64,000 nucleotides of DNA from Rhizorhabdus phycosphaerae (lineage in GTDB: Bacteria > Pseudomonadota > Alphaproteobacteria > Sphingomonadales > Sphingomonadaceae), in NCBI RefSeq assembly GCF_011044255.1, contig NZ_CP049107.1:2877501-2941500 (forward strand), written 5' to 3'. This document shows, piece by piece, positions 43,561 through 51,555 of the stretch. Made by a program: the position numbers and the translations under genes. Below the pieces are notes generated by a model, which was not told where the DNA came from, did not search any database, and saw nothing but the letters and a program-made list of their open reading frames with translations. Each line of letters opens with the position of its first letter. Positions within the stretch are counted from its first letter, which is position 1.

Positions 43561-43950
43561 TCATTCCCCCATCGGAGAGGAAGGCTGTGCGATGTCCGGC
43601 GCGTCTGGATCAAGCTTTCGATCGAGCAGATTGATCCATTTAGTAGGCTCAAGAATCTCGAAACGGTGGCACGTCAGAGGCTCGATCAGGAATACGTCGC
43701 CCGCCTGGGCCGTCACCTTGCGGACTTCGCCCACCGGCTCTGCATCTTCAACGCGCTGCAACGTGATCTCGACGCGTCCTTCCAGCATGATGAAGGCTTC
43801 GGTTGTCGTTCGGTGATAGTGGTTGCCGCGCACCATATCTGCTTCGGAGAAAAACATATTTGCCTCCTCCCAGCGGCCGAAATCGAGCAGGCCGCGCATG
43901 CTGCCCCGCGCGTCGGACCGGTCCATATAGGGCTGGACGAAACGGATCAT
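43561..43950 (-). CDS. Small cupin-domain protein
   Basis: A 129-residue single cupin. Metal-type residues lie in G-N-H-Y-H-R-T-T-T-E and in the second motif G-D-V-F-L-I-E-P-L-T-C-H-R-F. It resembles the WxcM/FdtA-like and dTDP-sugar-isomerase-type cupins found in O-antigen loci. Coupled directly after the RmlD-like reductase gene (ATGA overlap), it may isomerise or assist the same keto-sugar nucleotide. Substrate unknown. Confidence 0.82.
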   Translation of the reverse strand: MIRFVQPYMDRSDARGSMRGLLDFGRWEEANMFFSEADMVRGNHYHRTTTEAFIMLEGRVEITLQRVEDAEPVGEVRKVTAQAGDVFLIEPLTCHRFEILEPTKWINLLDRKLDPDAPDIAQPSSPMGE

Positions 43951-44798
43951 GAGCAGGTCTCCGGCGCGAACGCATCGAGGGTGTCGGGGGCATAGGTCGA
44001 CAGTCGCTCGCTGGTCAGCAAGGACAGATCGGGTTTGAGCAGCGATTGCGCGAAGTCCACCTGCGCCGGCTGTATCAGCGAAGCGGAAAATCCGAACATC
44101 TCGCAGACGTGCTTGCCGAAATTGAAGCGGGTGGTGCGCGGCCCGGCGAAATTCAGCGTGCCAGTCAGGCTTTCGTCACGCAGCAGCGCCACGATGGCAC
44201 GCGAGAGGCAGAGCGGCGGGGTGGGCGAGAAGGCAGCGTTGTCGAATAGCGTGACTGGATTGCCGTTTCGCAATTCGCTTGTGAGCCAAGCGAAAAAACC
44301 GCCCTGGCTGCTCATTACTGCGGAGGTCCGCAACGACGTGCTGCCGGGCAGCGCGCTGGCAATCAGATGTTCGGCGCGTTGCTTCGACAGACCGTAAACG
44401 GTGTCGGGCGCAGTGCCGTCGCTGTCGCTATATTGGCCCTTCCGCCCCGCGAAAACATAGTCGCTCGAAATGTAAATGAGCCTCGGTGCTATGGAGGACG
44501 AAGCGATTAGCGAGATCAGATCTGCAATGGGGCGCTCGTTGAGGCGGAGACTCAATTCGGGTGTCCGCTCCAGTGCAGCGACATCCTTCGAGCCGGCCAG
44601 CCAAAGAATGATATCCGCTTTGCTCTCGGCGACCCCACGCTTGATGCTGTCGATATCGGTGATGTCCATCGCGATGCCGCGCGGTAGGGGATGGCTGTTG
44701 TATGTGCCGACGACCTCGATCGCGGGATCGATCATCGGGATGTCGCGTAGCAGATGGCGGCCGATCATCCCGGAGGCGCCGACGATCAAGACGCGCAT
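43947..44798 (-). CDS. RmlD-like NAD(P)-dependent sugar-nucleotide reductase
   Basis: A 283-residue short-chain/extended SDR. The Rossmann motif V-G-A-S-G-M-I-G-R is at residues 6-14. The catalytic region shows Y-I-S-S-D-Y-V-F-A-G and the Y-x3-K pair as V-Y-G-L-S-K. This is the pattern of dTDP-4-dehydrorhamnose reductase and related 4-keto reductases. No rmlABC genes are in the window, so it may act on another keto-sugar, perhaps with the neighbouring cupin. The ATG at 44798 overlaps the flippase end by 13 bases; a frame start at 44873 is less likely. Confidence 0.86.
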   Translation of the reverse strand: MRVLIVGASGMIGRHLLRDIPMIDPAIEVVGTYNSHPLPRGIAMDITDIDSIKRGVAESKADIILWLAGSKDVAALERTPELSLRLNERPIADLISLIASSSIAPRLIYISSDYVFAGRKGQYSDSDGTAPDTVYGLSKQRAEHLIASALPGSTSLRTSAVMSSQGGFFAWLTSELRNGNPVTLFDNAAFSPTPPLCLSRAIVALLRDESLTGTLNFAGPRTTRFNFGKHVCEMFGFSASLIQPAQVDFAQSLLKPDLSLLTSERLSTYAPDTLDAFAPETCS

Positions 44799-46150
44799 TC
44801 GGAGCTCCGGGTCAATGAGTGAGCCTTCTTCAACTCTTCGGGCTTCAGCGCCTGACTCAGTGCCCACATCCATCCCGCATAAAACGCCGAGGCGAGACAG
44901 AGCGCGACCATCAATCCGGCGAGGCCGGCGATGTAGGCGCCTGCCATGTTGAGCACGGCGAAGCTTATGGCAGACAGTATCTGCGGTACCAGAAGCGAAC
45001 GGGTCTTGAGCAGGCTGCTGATCCTAACTCCCAGGACATGGTGGCAGGCTTGCAGACCCGCCGCAGCGGCCATCAGGGGCATGAGGTGCGACGAAGTCCG
45101 GAACGCCCCGGATGTGAACATGGTGAATATCCAGTCGTGGAGCAGCAGGAAAGCTATCGTGGCTGCGACGGTCAGTCCGAGCATGGCGCGGGCGATACGC
45201 GCGGTGGCGTCATACACCTGAGCAATACGGCCAGCATCGCTGGCGTCTCCAGCTTTCTGAAAAAGGATCGGAGTTAGCAGCGTCACCAGAAGACCTGAAG
45301 CCGTGGTCAGCGGTGCGAAGCCAAGCTGATAGAGAACCGCATATCTGCCCACCTCGGTCGGCCCGGCGAATGCTTGCAGGGCCCATCTGTCCGAAGATGT
45401 TTGCAGCCAGGTGAACAGCCCCCACCCCATGAATGGCCAAGCATAGCCCCAGAAGTCCTTCATCCACTGTATCGGTATCTGACGGAGACTCTGTGCCGTG
45501 GCAGGTTGCGCAGCCCGAAGCAAAAGTAACCGTCGCAGGAAAACGATTTGGGACAGACTGACCAGCGTTGCCGATATAGCATAGCCCCAAATTGCTGACG
45601 CACCGCCGATGCCGAACATGTGCAGGAAAAGCAGAGAGAGGCCGATTTTGAGCCATGCATCGGCCGCCGAATGAAGGGCGACGACCTTGCGCTGCCGCGC
45701 GGCCGTCTGGATACCGTTGAGCGCTGCATTCAACCCGCTCGACAGAGCGAGGGCCAATGCGGCAACCGCGATCGCGGTCCATTCGGCAAGGCCGGCAAAA
45801 TGGAGAAAGAGCAGGAAGCCACAGCCGAGGGCGATCACCACTAGGAAGGCGATGCCGATCATCCGCTTGGCGGCAATGATGTAGCTATCCCGATCGTTAC
45901 GCTCGTCGGCGATACTCCAGAAACGCGATAAGGCATTGGAGATGCTGCCCGTGATCATTTGATTGGCTAGGCCTGCGATTGTCAGCCCGAGTGCGAGCCG
46001 GCCGTAGTCAGCGGGTGCCATAGCAGTGGTGAGCGTCCTGACCAGCACCAACGAGCCGGCAACAACAGCGGCCTGCCCGAGGGCGATCCAGAGGCCTTCC
46101 GCCCCCAACCTGTGCCAGCGAACCGAGCGCTTTTCGATGCTTCTCATCAC
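44786..46150 (-). CDS. Polysaccharide flippase (Wzx/MATE-like)
   Basis: A 454-residue membrane protein with about 12-14 hydrophobic segments of the polysaccharide biosynthesis/MurJ-like superfamily. It includes TTAMAPADYGRLALGLTIAGL near the N-terminus and SSDRWALQAFAGPTEVGRYA in the middle, a typical Wzx pattern. It should flip the lipid-linked repeat unit to the periplasm. It is the only flippase seen in the locus. Confidence 0.87.
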   Translation of the reverse strand: MMRSIEKRSVRWHRLGAEGLWIALGQAAVVAGSLVLVRTLTTAMAPADYGRLALGLTIAGLANQMITGSISNALSRFWSIADERNDRDSYIIAAKRMIGIAFLVVIALGCGFLLFLHFAGLAEWTAIAVAALALALSSGLNAALNGIQTAARQRKVVALHSAADAWLKIGLSLLFLHMFGIGGASAIWGYAISATLVSLSQIVFLRRLLLLRAAQPATAQSLRQIPIQWMKDFWGYAWPFMGWGLFTWLQTSSDRWALQAFAGPTEVGRYAVLYQLGFAPLTTASGLLVTLLTPILFQKAGDASDAGRIAQVYDATARIARAMLGLTVAATIAFLLLHDWIFTMFTSGAFRTSSHLMPLMAAAAGLQACHHVLGVRISSLLKTRSLLVPQILSAISFAVLNMAGAYIAGLAGLMVALCLASAFYAGWMWALSQALKPEELKKAHSLTRSSECAS

Positions 46151-46160
46151 TGCGCAGTCA

Positions 46161-47075
46161 TCAGAACCGTCTCCACCGTGTCGGCACAGTGTCGGCGTTG
46201 ATAAAGTTGGCGGCGGCGGCGATCACATGGTCTTCGGCAGGTGACAGGGCTTCCGCGAGCCAGGCACCCCACCAGTAGAAGCTGCTGTTCGTGATCACAT
46301 GGTGGCGGCAGCGGGTCATCAGCCAGAGGCTTTCGAGCGCGTCGGCAAAGCCTTCTTCACCGGTGACGAACACCGGCGCGGAAGGAGTTTTAAGCTGGGC
46401 AAGTTCGGGCGCACGGTGGCTGCAGAAGATCAGATAGGTGGCATCCGGCGCGCGGGCGTGGATCATCTCTATCGCGCCATTTATCTCGGCCATGGCCTTG
46501 AGCCGGCCAGTGCTGCTGTGCGCCCCGGGATTGCGCGCCTCCTCATATAGCCGGATGCCGATCGCGACGCCGGGATTATGCCGTAGGCGCTGCCCCAGTT
46601 CGATCGCCGGTAGGCGCGTGGGTGTCGGCGGCGTCAGTTCGGCGGCGAGGCGGTCGGCGCAATGGTCGAAATAGAGCGGACTCTGCCAATAGCCGCTCAC
46701 CCACACATCGCCTCGCAGGGGCTGCGAAAGGAAGCCGGCATCATGGGCACGGTCGGTGGCTTCGACACGGAAGCGGTGGCCCGGTTTGAAGCTTGGCGCG
46801 CCGGTGGCGGCGCTTCCTGGCAGAAGCCGCTTGCGGAATGCGGCGCGCAGGCGGCGGGTCCAAAAGGGCAGCCGCTCGATCGGCGATGCCAGCCGGGCAT
46901 CGATCGGCAGGCGGTCGAGCTCGTAGCTGCGCCGATATTCCATGTCGCGGACGAAGCCTGACCAGGAATCGACGACCAGCTCTGCGCCATGACGCTCCGC
47001 CAGGCCGCGCGCGGCGGCATATTGGAAGAGCTGGTTGCCCAGCCCACCGCTCAGCATGGTGACGACCTTGGCCAT
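46161..47075 (-). CDS. GT11 alpha-1,2-fucosyltransferase-like protein
   Basis: A 304-residue GT11 protein. The opening M-L-S-G-G-L-G-N-Q-L-F-Q-Y-A and the late T-N-S-S-F-Y-W-W-G-A-W-L are diagnostic of the family. The usual H-x-R-R-x-D donor motif appears as G-V-A-I-G-I-R-L-Y-E-E: the Arg is kept, but His, the second Arg and Asp are changed. It stands directly after the GDP-fucose genes in transcription order, so fucose transfer from GDP-fucose remains the best call. A related deoxyhexose is possible. Confidence 0.87.
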   Translation of the reverse strand: MAKVVTMLSGGLGNQLFQYAAARGLAERHGAELVVDSWSGFVRDMEYRRSYELDRLPIDARLASPIERLPFWTRRLRAAFRKRLLPGSAATGAPSFKPGHRFRVEATDRAHDAGFLSQPLRGDVWVSGYWQSPLYFDHCADRLAAELTPPTPTRLPAIELGQRLRHNPGVAIGIRLYEEARNPGAHSSTGRLKAMAEINGAIEMIHARAPDATYLIFCSHRAPELAQLKTPSAPVFVTGEEGFADALESLWLMTRCRHHVITNSSFYWWGAWLAEALSPAEDHVIAAAANFINADTVPTRWRRF

Positions 47076-47095
47076 GGCTACTGTGCCGTCCGCGC

Positions 47096-48070
47096 TCAGT
47101 TCCGCAGGTCCGGACGTTCGCGGACGAACGCCTCATAGGTCTGCGCGAGGCCTTCGCGCGTCGTGAGGCGCGGGGCCCAGCCCAGGTTCCTGATCCGGCT
47201 GATATCGAGCAGCTTGCGCGGCGTGCCGTCGGGGCGGCTGGGGTCTGTCTCGATGCGCCCTTCGTAACCGCTGATAGACGCGATCATCCGGGCGAGTTCG
47301 AGGATCGAGACATCCTCTCCGCAGCCGACATTGACGTGCATGTCGCCCGAATAATGCGCCATCAGGAAGGTCAGGGCATCGGCCGCATCGTCGACATGCA
47401 GGAACTCACGACGCGGCTGGCCGGTGCCCCAGATGGTTACGCTCTCCGCGCCCTGCTCCTTCGCGACGTGGATGCGCCGGATCAGGGCTGCCGCGACATG
47501 GCTGTGCTCGGGATCGTAGCTGTCCCCCGGCCCGTGGAGATTGGTGGGCATCGCCGAGATGAAGTCGCGGCCATGCTGGATGCGGATCGCCTCGCACAGC
47601 TTGAGCCCCGCGATCTTAGCGATCGCATACCATTGGTTGGTGGGCTCCAGCGGACTGGTGAGCAGAGCCTCCTCGGGGATCGGCTGTGGCGCCAGGCGCG
47701 GGTAGATGCAGGACGAACCCAGGAACAGCAGCTTTTCCACGTCATGGGCGAGCGCCGCCATGATCACCGCCTGCTGGATCGCCAGATTGTCGGCGATGAA
47801 GTCCGCCGGCAGCGACGAATTGGCGTGGATCCCGCCGACCTTCGCCGCCGCCAGGAACAGGGCGTCGGGGCGGCGATCCTTCATCCAGCGGTCGACCGCC
47901 GACGGGTCGCGCAGGTCGAGCTCGGTGCGGTCGGCGGTGAGGATCTCGCAATCCTCCGCGGCGAGGCGACGGACCAGCGCCGACCCGACCATGCCCTTGT
48001 GGCCGGCCACGAAGACGCGCTTGCCGCGCAGCGAGAAGAGGGCGGGCGCCATGTTCCGGGGATCGTCCAT
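47096..48070 (-). CDS. fcl: GDP-L-fucose synthase
   Basis: A 324-residue extended SDR converting GDP-4-keto-6-deoxymannose to GDP-L-fucose (epimerase and reductase). The Rossmann motif G-H-K-G-M-V-G-S-A is near residue 24. It contains AAKVGGIHANSSLPADFI, L-G-S-S-C-I-Y-P, and the catalytic Y-x3-K as Y-A-I-A-K. Late segments GTGQPRREFLHVDD and VNVGCGEDVSI are typical. The ATG at 48070 follows GGAAGGACAG and lies 11 bases after gmd. Confidence 0.95.
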   Translation of the reverse strand: MDDPRNMAPALFSLRGKRVFVAGHKGMVGSALVRRLAAEDCEILTADRTELDLRDPSAVDRWMKDRRPDALFLAAAKVGGIHANSSLPADFIADNLAIQQAVIMAALAHDVEKLLFLGSSCIYPRLAPQPIPEEALLTSPLEPTNQWYAIAKIAGLKLCEAIRIQHGRDFISAMPTNLHGPGDSYDPEHSHVAAALIRRIHVAKEQGAESVTIWGTGQPRREFLHVDDAADALTFLMAHYSGDMHVNVGCGEDVSILELARMIASISGYEGRIETDPSRPDGTPRKLLDISRIRNLGWAPRLTTREGLAQTYEAFVRERPDLRN

Positions 48071-48081
48071 CTGTCCTTCCT

Positions 48082-49155
48082 TCAGGCGTCGTCGCGCAGC
48101 CGGCGATAGTCGGTCTCGCGCGCGATCACCCTGAGATCGTCCTCGACCATTTCGCGCACCAGATCGGCGAAACGCGTCGTCGCACGCCAGCCGAGCACCG
48201 CTTCCGCCTTGCTCGCGTCGCCGATCAACAGGTCGACTTCGGTCGGGCGGAAATAGCGTGGGTCGATCTCGACCAGCGTCCGACCGGACTCGGTGCAGCG
48301 ACCCTTTTCCTCGACGCCCTCTCCGCTCCACTCCAGCGAGATGCCCACGGCCGCGAAGGCCAGTTCGGCAAAGGCGCGTACGGTGTGCGTCTCGCCCGTC
48401 GCCAGGACATAATCGTCGGACCTGTCCTGCTGGACGATGCGCCACATGCCCTCGACATAGTCCCGCGCATGGCCCCAGTCGCGCTGCGCGTCGAGATTGC
48501 CCAGAAAGAGCCGGTCCTGCGCGCCCAGCTTGATCGCCGCCGCCGCCCGCGTGATCTTGCGCGTGACGAAGGTCTCGCCCCGGATCGGGCTCTCATGGTT
48601 GAACAGGATGCCGTTCGACGCATGCATGCCATAGGCTTCGCGGTAGTTGACCGTGATCCAGTAGGCGTAAAGCTTCGCTGCGGCGTAGGGCGAACGCGGA
48701 TAGAAGGGGGTCGTCTCGGACTGCGGCACCGCCTGGACGAGGCCGTAAAGCTCAGAGGTCGACGCCTGGTAGAAGCGGGTTTTCTCCGACAGCCCCAGGA
48801 TGCGCATCGCTTCGAGCAGGCGGAGCGTGCCGATGGCGTCGGCATTGGCGGTATATTCGGGGGTCTCGAAGCTGACCTTCACATGCGACTGCGCGGCGAG
48901 ATTGTAGATCTCGTCGGGTTGCACGAGCTGGACGATGCGGATCAGATTCGTCGAATCCGTCATGTCGCCATAATGGAGGTGGAGCTTGCGTCCCGAGGAT
49001 TGCGGCTCGTCGATCAGATGATCGATCCGCGCGGAATTGAAGCTGGAGGACCGGCGCTTGATGCCATGGACCTCATAGCCCTTCTCGATCAGCAGTTCGG
49101 CCAGATAGGCACCGTCCTGCCCGGTGATGCCGGTTATGAGCGCTCGCTTCGCCAT
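48082..49155 (-). CDS. gmd: GDP-mannose 4,6-dehydratase
   Basis: A 357-residue extended SDR making GDP-4-keto-6-deoxymannose. G-I-T-G-Q-D-G-A-Y is at residues 8-16. [43 protein letters not shown] and ASTSELYG are all characteristic, with the catalytic Y-x3-K in P-Y-A-A-A-K. Together with fcl it supplies GDP-fucose to the GT11 enzyme. Its start lies inside the end of the regulator gene (22-base overlap), so the two are co-transcribed. Confidence 0.95.
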   Translation of the reverse strand: MAKRALITGITGQDGAYLAELLIEKGYEVHGIKRRSSSFNSARIDHLIDEPQSSGRKLHLHYGDMTDSTNLIRIVQLVQPDEIYNLAAQSHVKVSFETPEYTANADAIGTLRLLEAMRILGLSEKTRFYQASTSELYGLVQAVPQSETTPFYPRSPYAAAKLYAYWITVNYREAYGMHASNGILFNHESPIRGETFVTRKITRAAAAIKLGAQDRLFLGNLDAQRDWGHARDYVEGMWRIVQQDRSDDYVLATGETHTVRAFAELAFAAVGISLEWSGEGVEEKGRCTESGRTLVEIDPRYFRPTEVDLLIGDASKAEAVLGWRATTRFADLVREMVEDDLRVIARETDYRRLRDDA

Positions 49156-49565
49156 GAGTCCTTCGGTTCGCTGGGGGTAATGGGGGTAGGCTGGTCCTGT
49201 CCGCCATCGCCGGCGGACGCGACCTTGTCGCCATAGTCGAGGCGCAGACTCTCTATCTCCGCCTTGATCGCCTCATATTCGGCCATCTTGCGCCGGATGA
49301 ACCGCGCGGCGAGCTTGGCCCGATGCGCTATGCCCTCGGGCGTCAGCACATAGACGTAGCGCAGCTTGTTCTTCGCGGCCTGGAAATTCTCGATCTTCAC
49401 ATGGCCCTTGGCGACCAGTGCGCGCAGGCAGTAATTGACGCCGCCCAGGCTGACACCCAGCGCAACCGCTATGTCCCGCTGGCTGGCCGATGGATTCTGG
49501 TCGAGCAGGCGCAGGATGCGGAAGTGGATATCCTCCTGGCGGGTCGTGTCGCTGTCGCTGGTCAT
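49134..49565 (-). CDS. EPS-associated MarR-like winged-helix regulator
   Basis: A 143-residue regulator. The winged helix covers about 10-80 ([53 protein letters not shown]). A coiled-coil follows ([20 protein letters not shown]), then a polar tail. This fits the small MarR-type family found at the head of EPS loci. Two similar palindromes in the 279-base gap upstream are candidate binding sites. It heads the long minus-strand operon, so it may control the operon, itself and the divergent nusG paralog. Confidence 0.85.
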   Translation of the reverse strand: MTSDSDTTRQEDIHFRILRLLDQNPSASQRDIAVALGVSLGGVNYCLRALVAKGHVKIENFQAAKNKLRYVYVLTPEGIAHRAKLAARFIRRKMAEYEAIKAEIESLRLDYGDKVASAGDGGQDQPTPITPSEPKDSWRSERS

Positions 49566-49651
49566 GCGGGTGCGCCTGCGCCAGACAAGCTACCGCACGG
49601 CGCGGGAAATACCCCCACCGAGGCAATTGCCAGAACGTCCCGGAAGGGCCT

Positions 49652-49665
49652 GTTCACGCGTGAAC
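49652..49665. promoter_or_regulatory. Perfect 14-base palindrome, candidate operator 1
   Basis: GTTCACGCGTGAAC is a perfect palindrome 86 bases before the regulator start codon. It is followed at once by a second palindrome (CGTCTAGACG). The same half-sites, GTTCA and TGAAC, recur at 49814-49827. A winged-helix dimer is the obvious candidate ligand. Confidence 0.6.
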
Positions 49666-49813
49666 GTCTAGACGCTTTTCGCGCGCCCGCAAGGGCGCCG
49701 GTGAGTGGGCCGCACGCTTCCCATGCTTCCCCTGTGGAAGGCGCATGGTGCGGCGATGTCGACATGGTTCGGTTCCGGCTGGATTGACTCCGGCGGCACG
49801 GGAACCCACTAGT

Positions 49814-49827
49814 GTTCAACGGTGAAC
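49814..49827. promoter_or_regulatory. Near-perfect palindrome, candidate operator 2
   Basis: GTTCAACGGTGAAC shares both half-sites with the palindrome at 49652. It lies just after a possible promoter (TTGACT at 49784-49789 with a weak -10 near 49807) and 17 bases before the nusG-paralog start, a typical repressor position. Confidence 0.6.
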
Positions 49828-49844
49828 GCCTGGATCGGGGGATC

Positions 49845-50378
49845 ATGTCGGACGGGTCTGAAATGCAGCGGCCCTGGTATGTGGCGCAGCTCAAGCCCAA
49901 TGCGGGGGCCATTGCCGAGCGCAATTTGCGGCGGCAGGGGTTCGAGCTGTTCGCGCCCTTCGAGGACTGTTCGGTGCGCGGTGCCCGGCAATTCCGCACG
50001 GTCCGGCGGCCGCTATTTCCTGGCTATCTGTTCGTCCGCGCGAGTGTCGATGCGTCCGTTTCTCCCGCCGCTGCGCTGCGTTCGGTCAACGGGACGCAGG
50101 GGATCGTGCGCCTCGTCTCCTTTGGCGCGCAGCCCGCGCCGGTCCCGCCTGGCTTTGTCGAGGCGCTGATCCGGCGCTGTGACGAGGGCGGCCGGATGCT
50201 GCCCCCTCAGACGCTGTGCGAGGGCGATCAGGTCCGTCTGGCGACCGCGCCCTTCGTCGACATGGTGGGGTCGATCGAGAAGATCAGCGCCGAACGCCGC
50301 GTCTGGGTGCTGCTCGATCTGCTCGGGACGAAGGTCCGCCTGTCCGCGTCGAGCGACAATCTGGCGCTGGTTGGCTGA
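49845..50378 (+). CDS. NusG/RfaH-like specialised antitermination factor
   Basis: A 177-residue NusG-family protein. The NGN domain starts R-P-W-Y-V-A-Q-L-K-P-N and includes RRPLFPGYLFVRA and VRLVSFGAQPAPVP. A KOW-like C-terminal domain follows (EGDQVRLATAPFVDMVGSI). It is shorter and more diverged than housekeeping NusG, and its place at an EPS locus suggests an RfaH/UpxY-type role in reading through long glycan operons. The ATG at 49845 is preceded by GGGGG. The frame opens at a GTG at 49812 inside operator 2, which is unlikely to be the start. Confidence 0.87.
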   Translation: MSDGSEMQRPWYVAQLKPNAGAIAERNLRRQGFELFAPFEDCSVRGARQFRTVRRPLFPGYLFVRASVDASVSPAAALRSVNGTQGIVRLVSFGAQPAPVPPGFVEALIRRCDEGGRMLPPQTLCEGDQVRLATAPFVDMVGSIEKISAERRVWVLLDLLGTKVRLSASSDNLALVG

Positions 50379-50390
50379 CGGCGTCGCTCC

Positions 50391-51542
50391 TCAGCCAAGC
50401 ACCGCCACGCTGCGCAGGATCAGGCGCACCAGCTCGGTTTGGCGCCGCACGCCGACCTTGTTCAGGATCGTCTTGCAATAGGTCCGCACCGTGTTCTCGG
50501 TGAGCTTCAGCTTCTCCGCCGCCTCGGTCAGACAGGAGCCGGTCGCGAGCAGTGTCGCGAGATGCGCCTCGGACGGGGTCAGGTCGAACAGCTGCGTCAC
50601 GAGCCGCTCGATCGGCTGGGCCTCGTCGTCGCTCCCGGCGAAATAGACGACCACGGCCGGCGAGGACTCGTTGCTGAAGGCGCCGGTCGGGCGGATCGAT
50701 TTGACCAGCACGCCGATGTGCCGGTCGCAGCGGCTGTCGACGCGCAGTGCCTGGACGAAAGGTTCCTCGGCATTGGCCCGCGCCGCTTCGAGCGCATCGG
50801 CGATCAGCGCCTGAAGCTGGGCATTGGCAGCCTGGTCGGCGAGATAGGGCCGGTCGGCGACGGCATGCGCGACCGAGCGTGACGTGAGCATCCGCTTGGC
50901 CGCGCTGTTGGCGCGCAGTATCTTGCCCTGGCCGCTCAGGATCAGCGTGCAGATCGTCAGCCGGTCGAGCGTGTCGATCAGCGCCTGCAGCTCGGTCTCT
51001 TCGCGGCTGATCCGCGCGAAGATCGCCAGCGACCGTTCGATATGGGGGCGCAGCGCGATCAGCATCGCCTTGTCGGCCGGCCCGAAGTTCGGCGCCTCGG
51101 GACCGTTGATCAGCCCGATATTGCCCTCCCAGCCGCCGGGCTCGGAAATATACATGCCCAGTTGATGCTCGACGCCATAGGGACGCAGCACTTCGCGGTA
51201 GAAGCGGTTCGCGTGCAGCGTTTCGCGGTCGACCACCTCGTCGAGCGTGTGAATCGCGCCGGGGCGGTCGAGCGCGTTGCGCAGCGGATCGAGATGGCCG
51301 AGTTCGGCATGGGTGCCATGGATGCGCCGCGCCTCGGACTCGCCGATGTCGGGGCGGCGGCCCCAGATCACCAGCGGCGGCGATCCCCGCCGGCTGAGCC
51401 GCAGCACGATCGCCGCGCTGCGCGCGCCCATCCGTGCGCCGAGTTCGTCGAGAAAGCTGCCCCAGGGCGGGGATTCGAGCGGGCCGCTGTAGATCAGCGA
51501 GATCAGCTCGTCCGTGTCCGACAGGGGGCGGCTGACCGGCAT
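50391..51542 (-). CDS. LuxR-family transcriptional regulator
   Basis: A 383-residue regulator. The N-terminal two-thirds have a PAS/GAF-like sensory part without a recognisable ligand motif. The C-terminal HTH shows L-T-P-S-E-A-H-L-A-T-L-L-A-T-G, AEKLKLTENTVRTYCKTIL and KVGVRRQTELVRLI. There is no phospho-receiver domain or autoinducer signature. It is 13 bases from the MFS gene upstream and probably shares its transcript, so it likely governs the adjacent catabolic genes. It converges on the nusG paralog. Confidence 0.88.
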   Translation of the reverse strand: MPVSRPLSDTDELISLIYSGPLESPPWGSFLDELGARMGARSAAIVLRLSRRGSPPLVIWGRRPDIGESEARRIHGTHAELGHLDPLRNALDRPGAIHTLDEVVDRETLHANRFYREVLRPYGVEHQLGMYISEPGGWEGNIGLINGPEAPNFGPADKAMLIALRPHIERSLAIFARISREETELQALIDTLDRLTICTLILSGQGKILRANSAAKRMLTSRSVAHAVADRPYLADQAANAQLQALIADALEAARANAEEPFVQALRVDSRCDRHIGVLVKSIRPTGAFSNESSPAVVVYFAGSDDEAQPIERLVTQLFDLTPSEAHLATLLATGSCLTEAAEKLKLTENTVRTYCKTILNKVGVRRQTELVRLILRSVAVLG

Positions 51543-51555
51543 TGCTCGGCGCCCC

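Noticed and set aside
49812-49844. GTG at 49812 as start of the NusG paralog.
   Set aside because: The codon overlaps a palindrome that looks like an operator, lacks a Shine-Dalgarno, and family similarity starts after ATG 49845.
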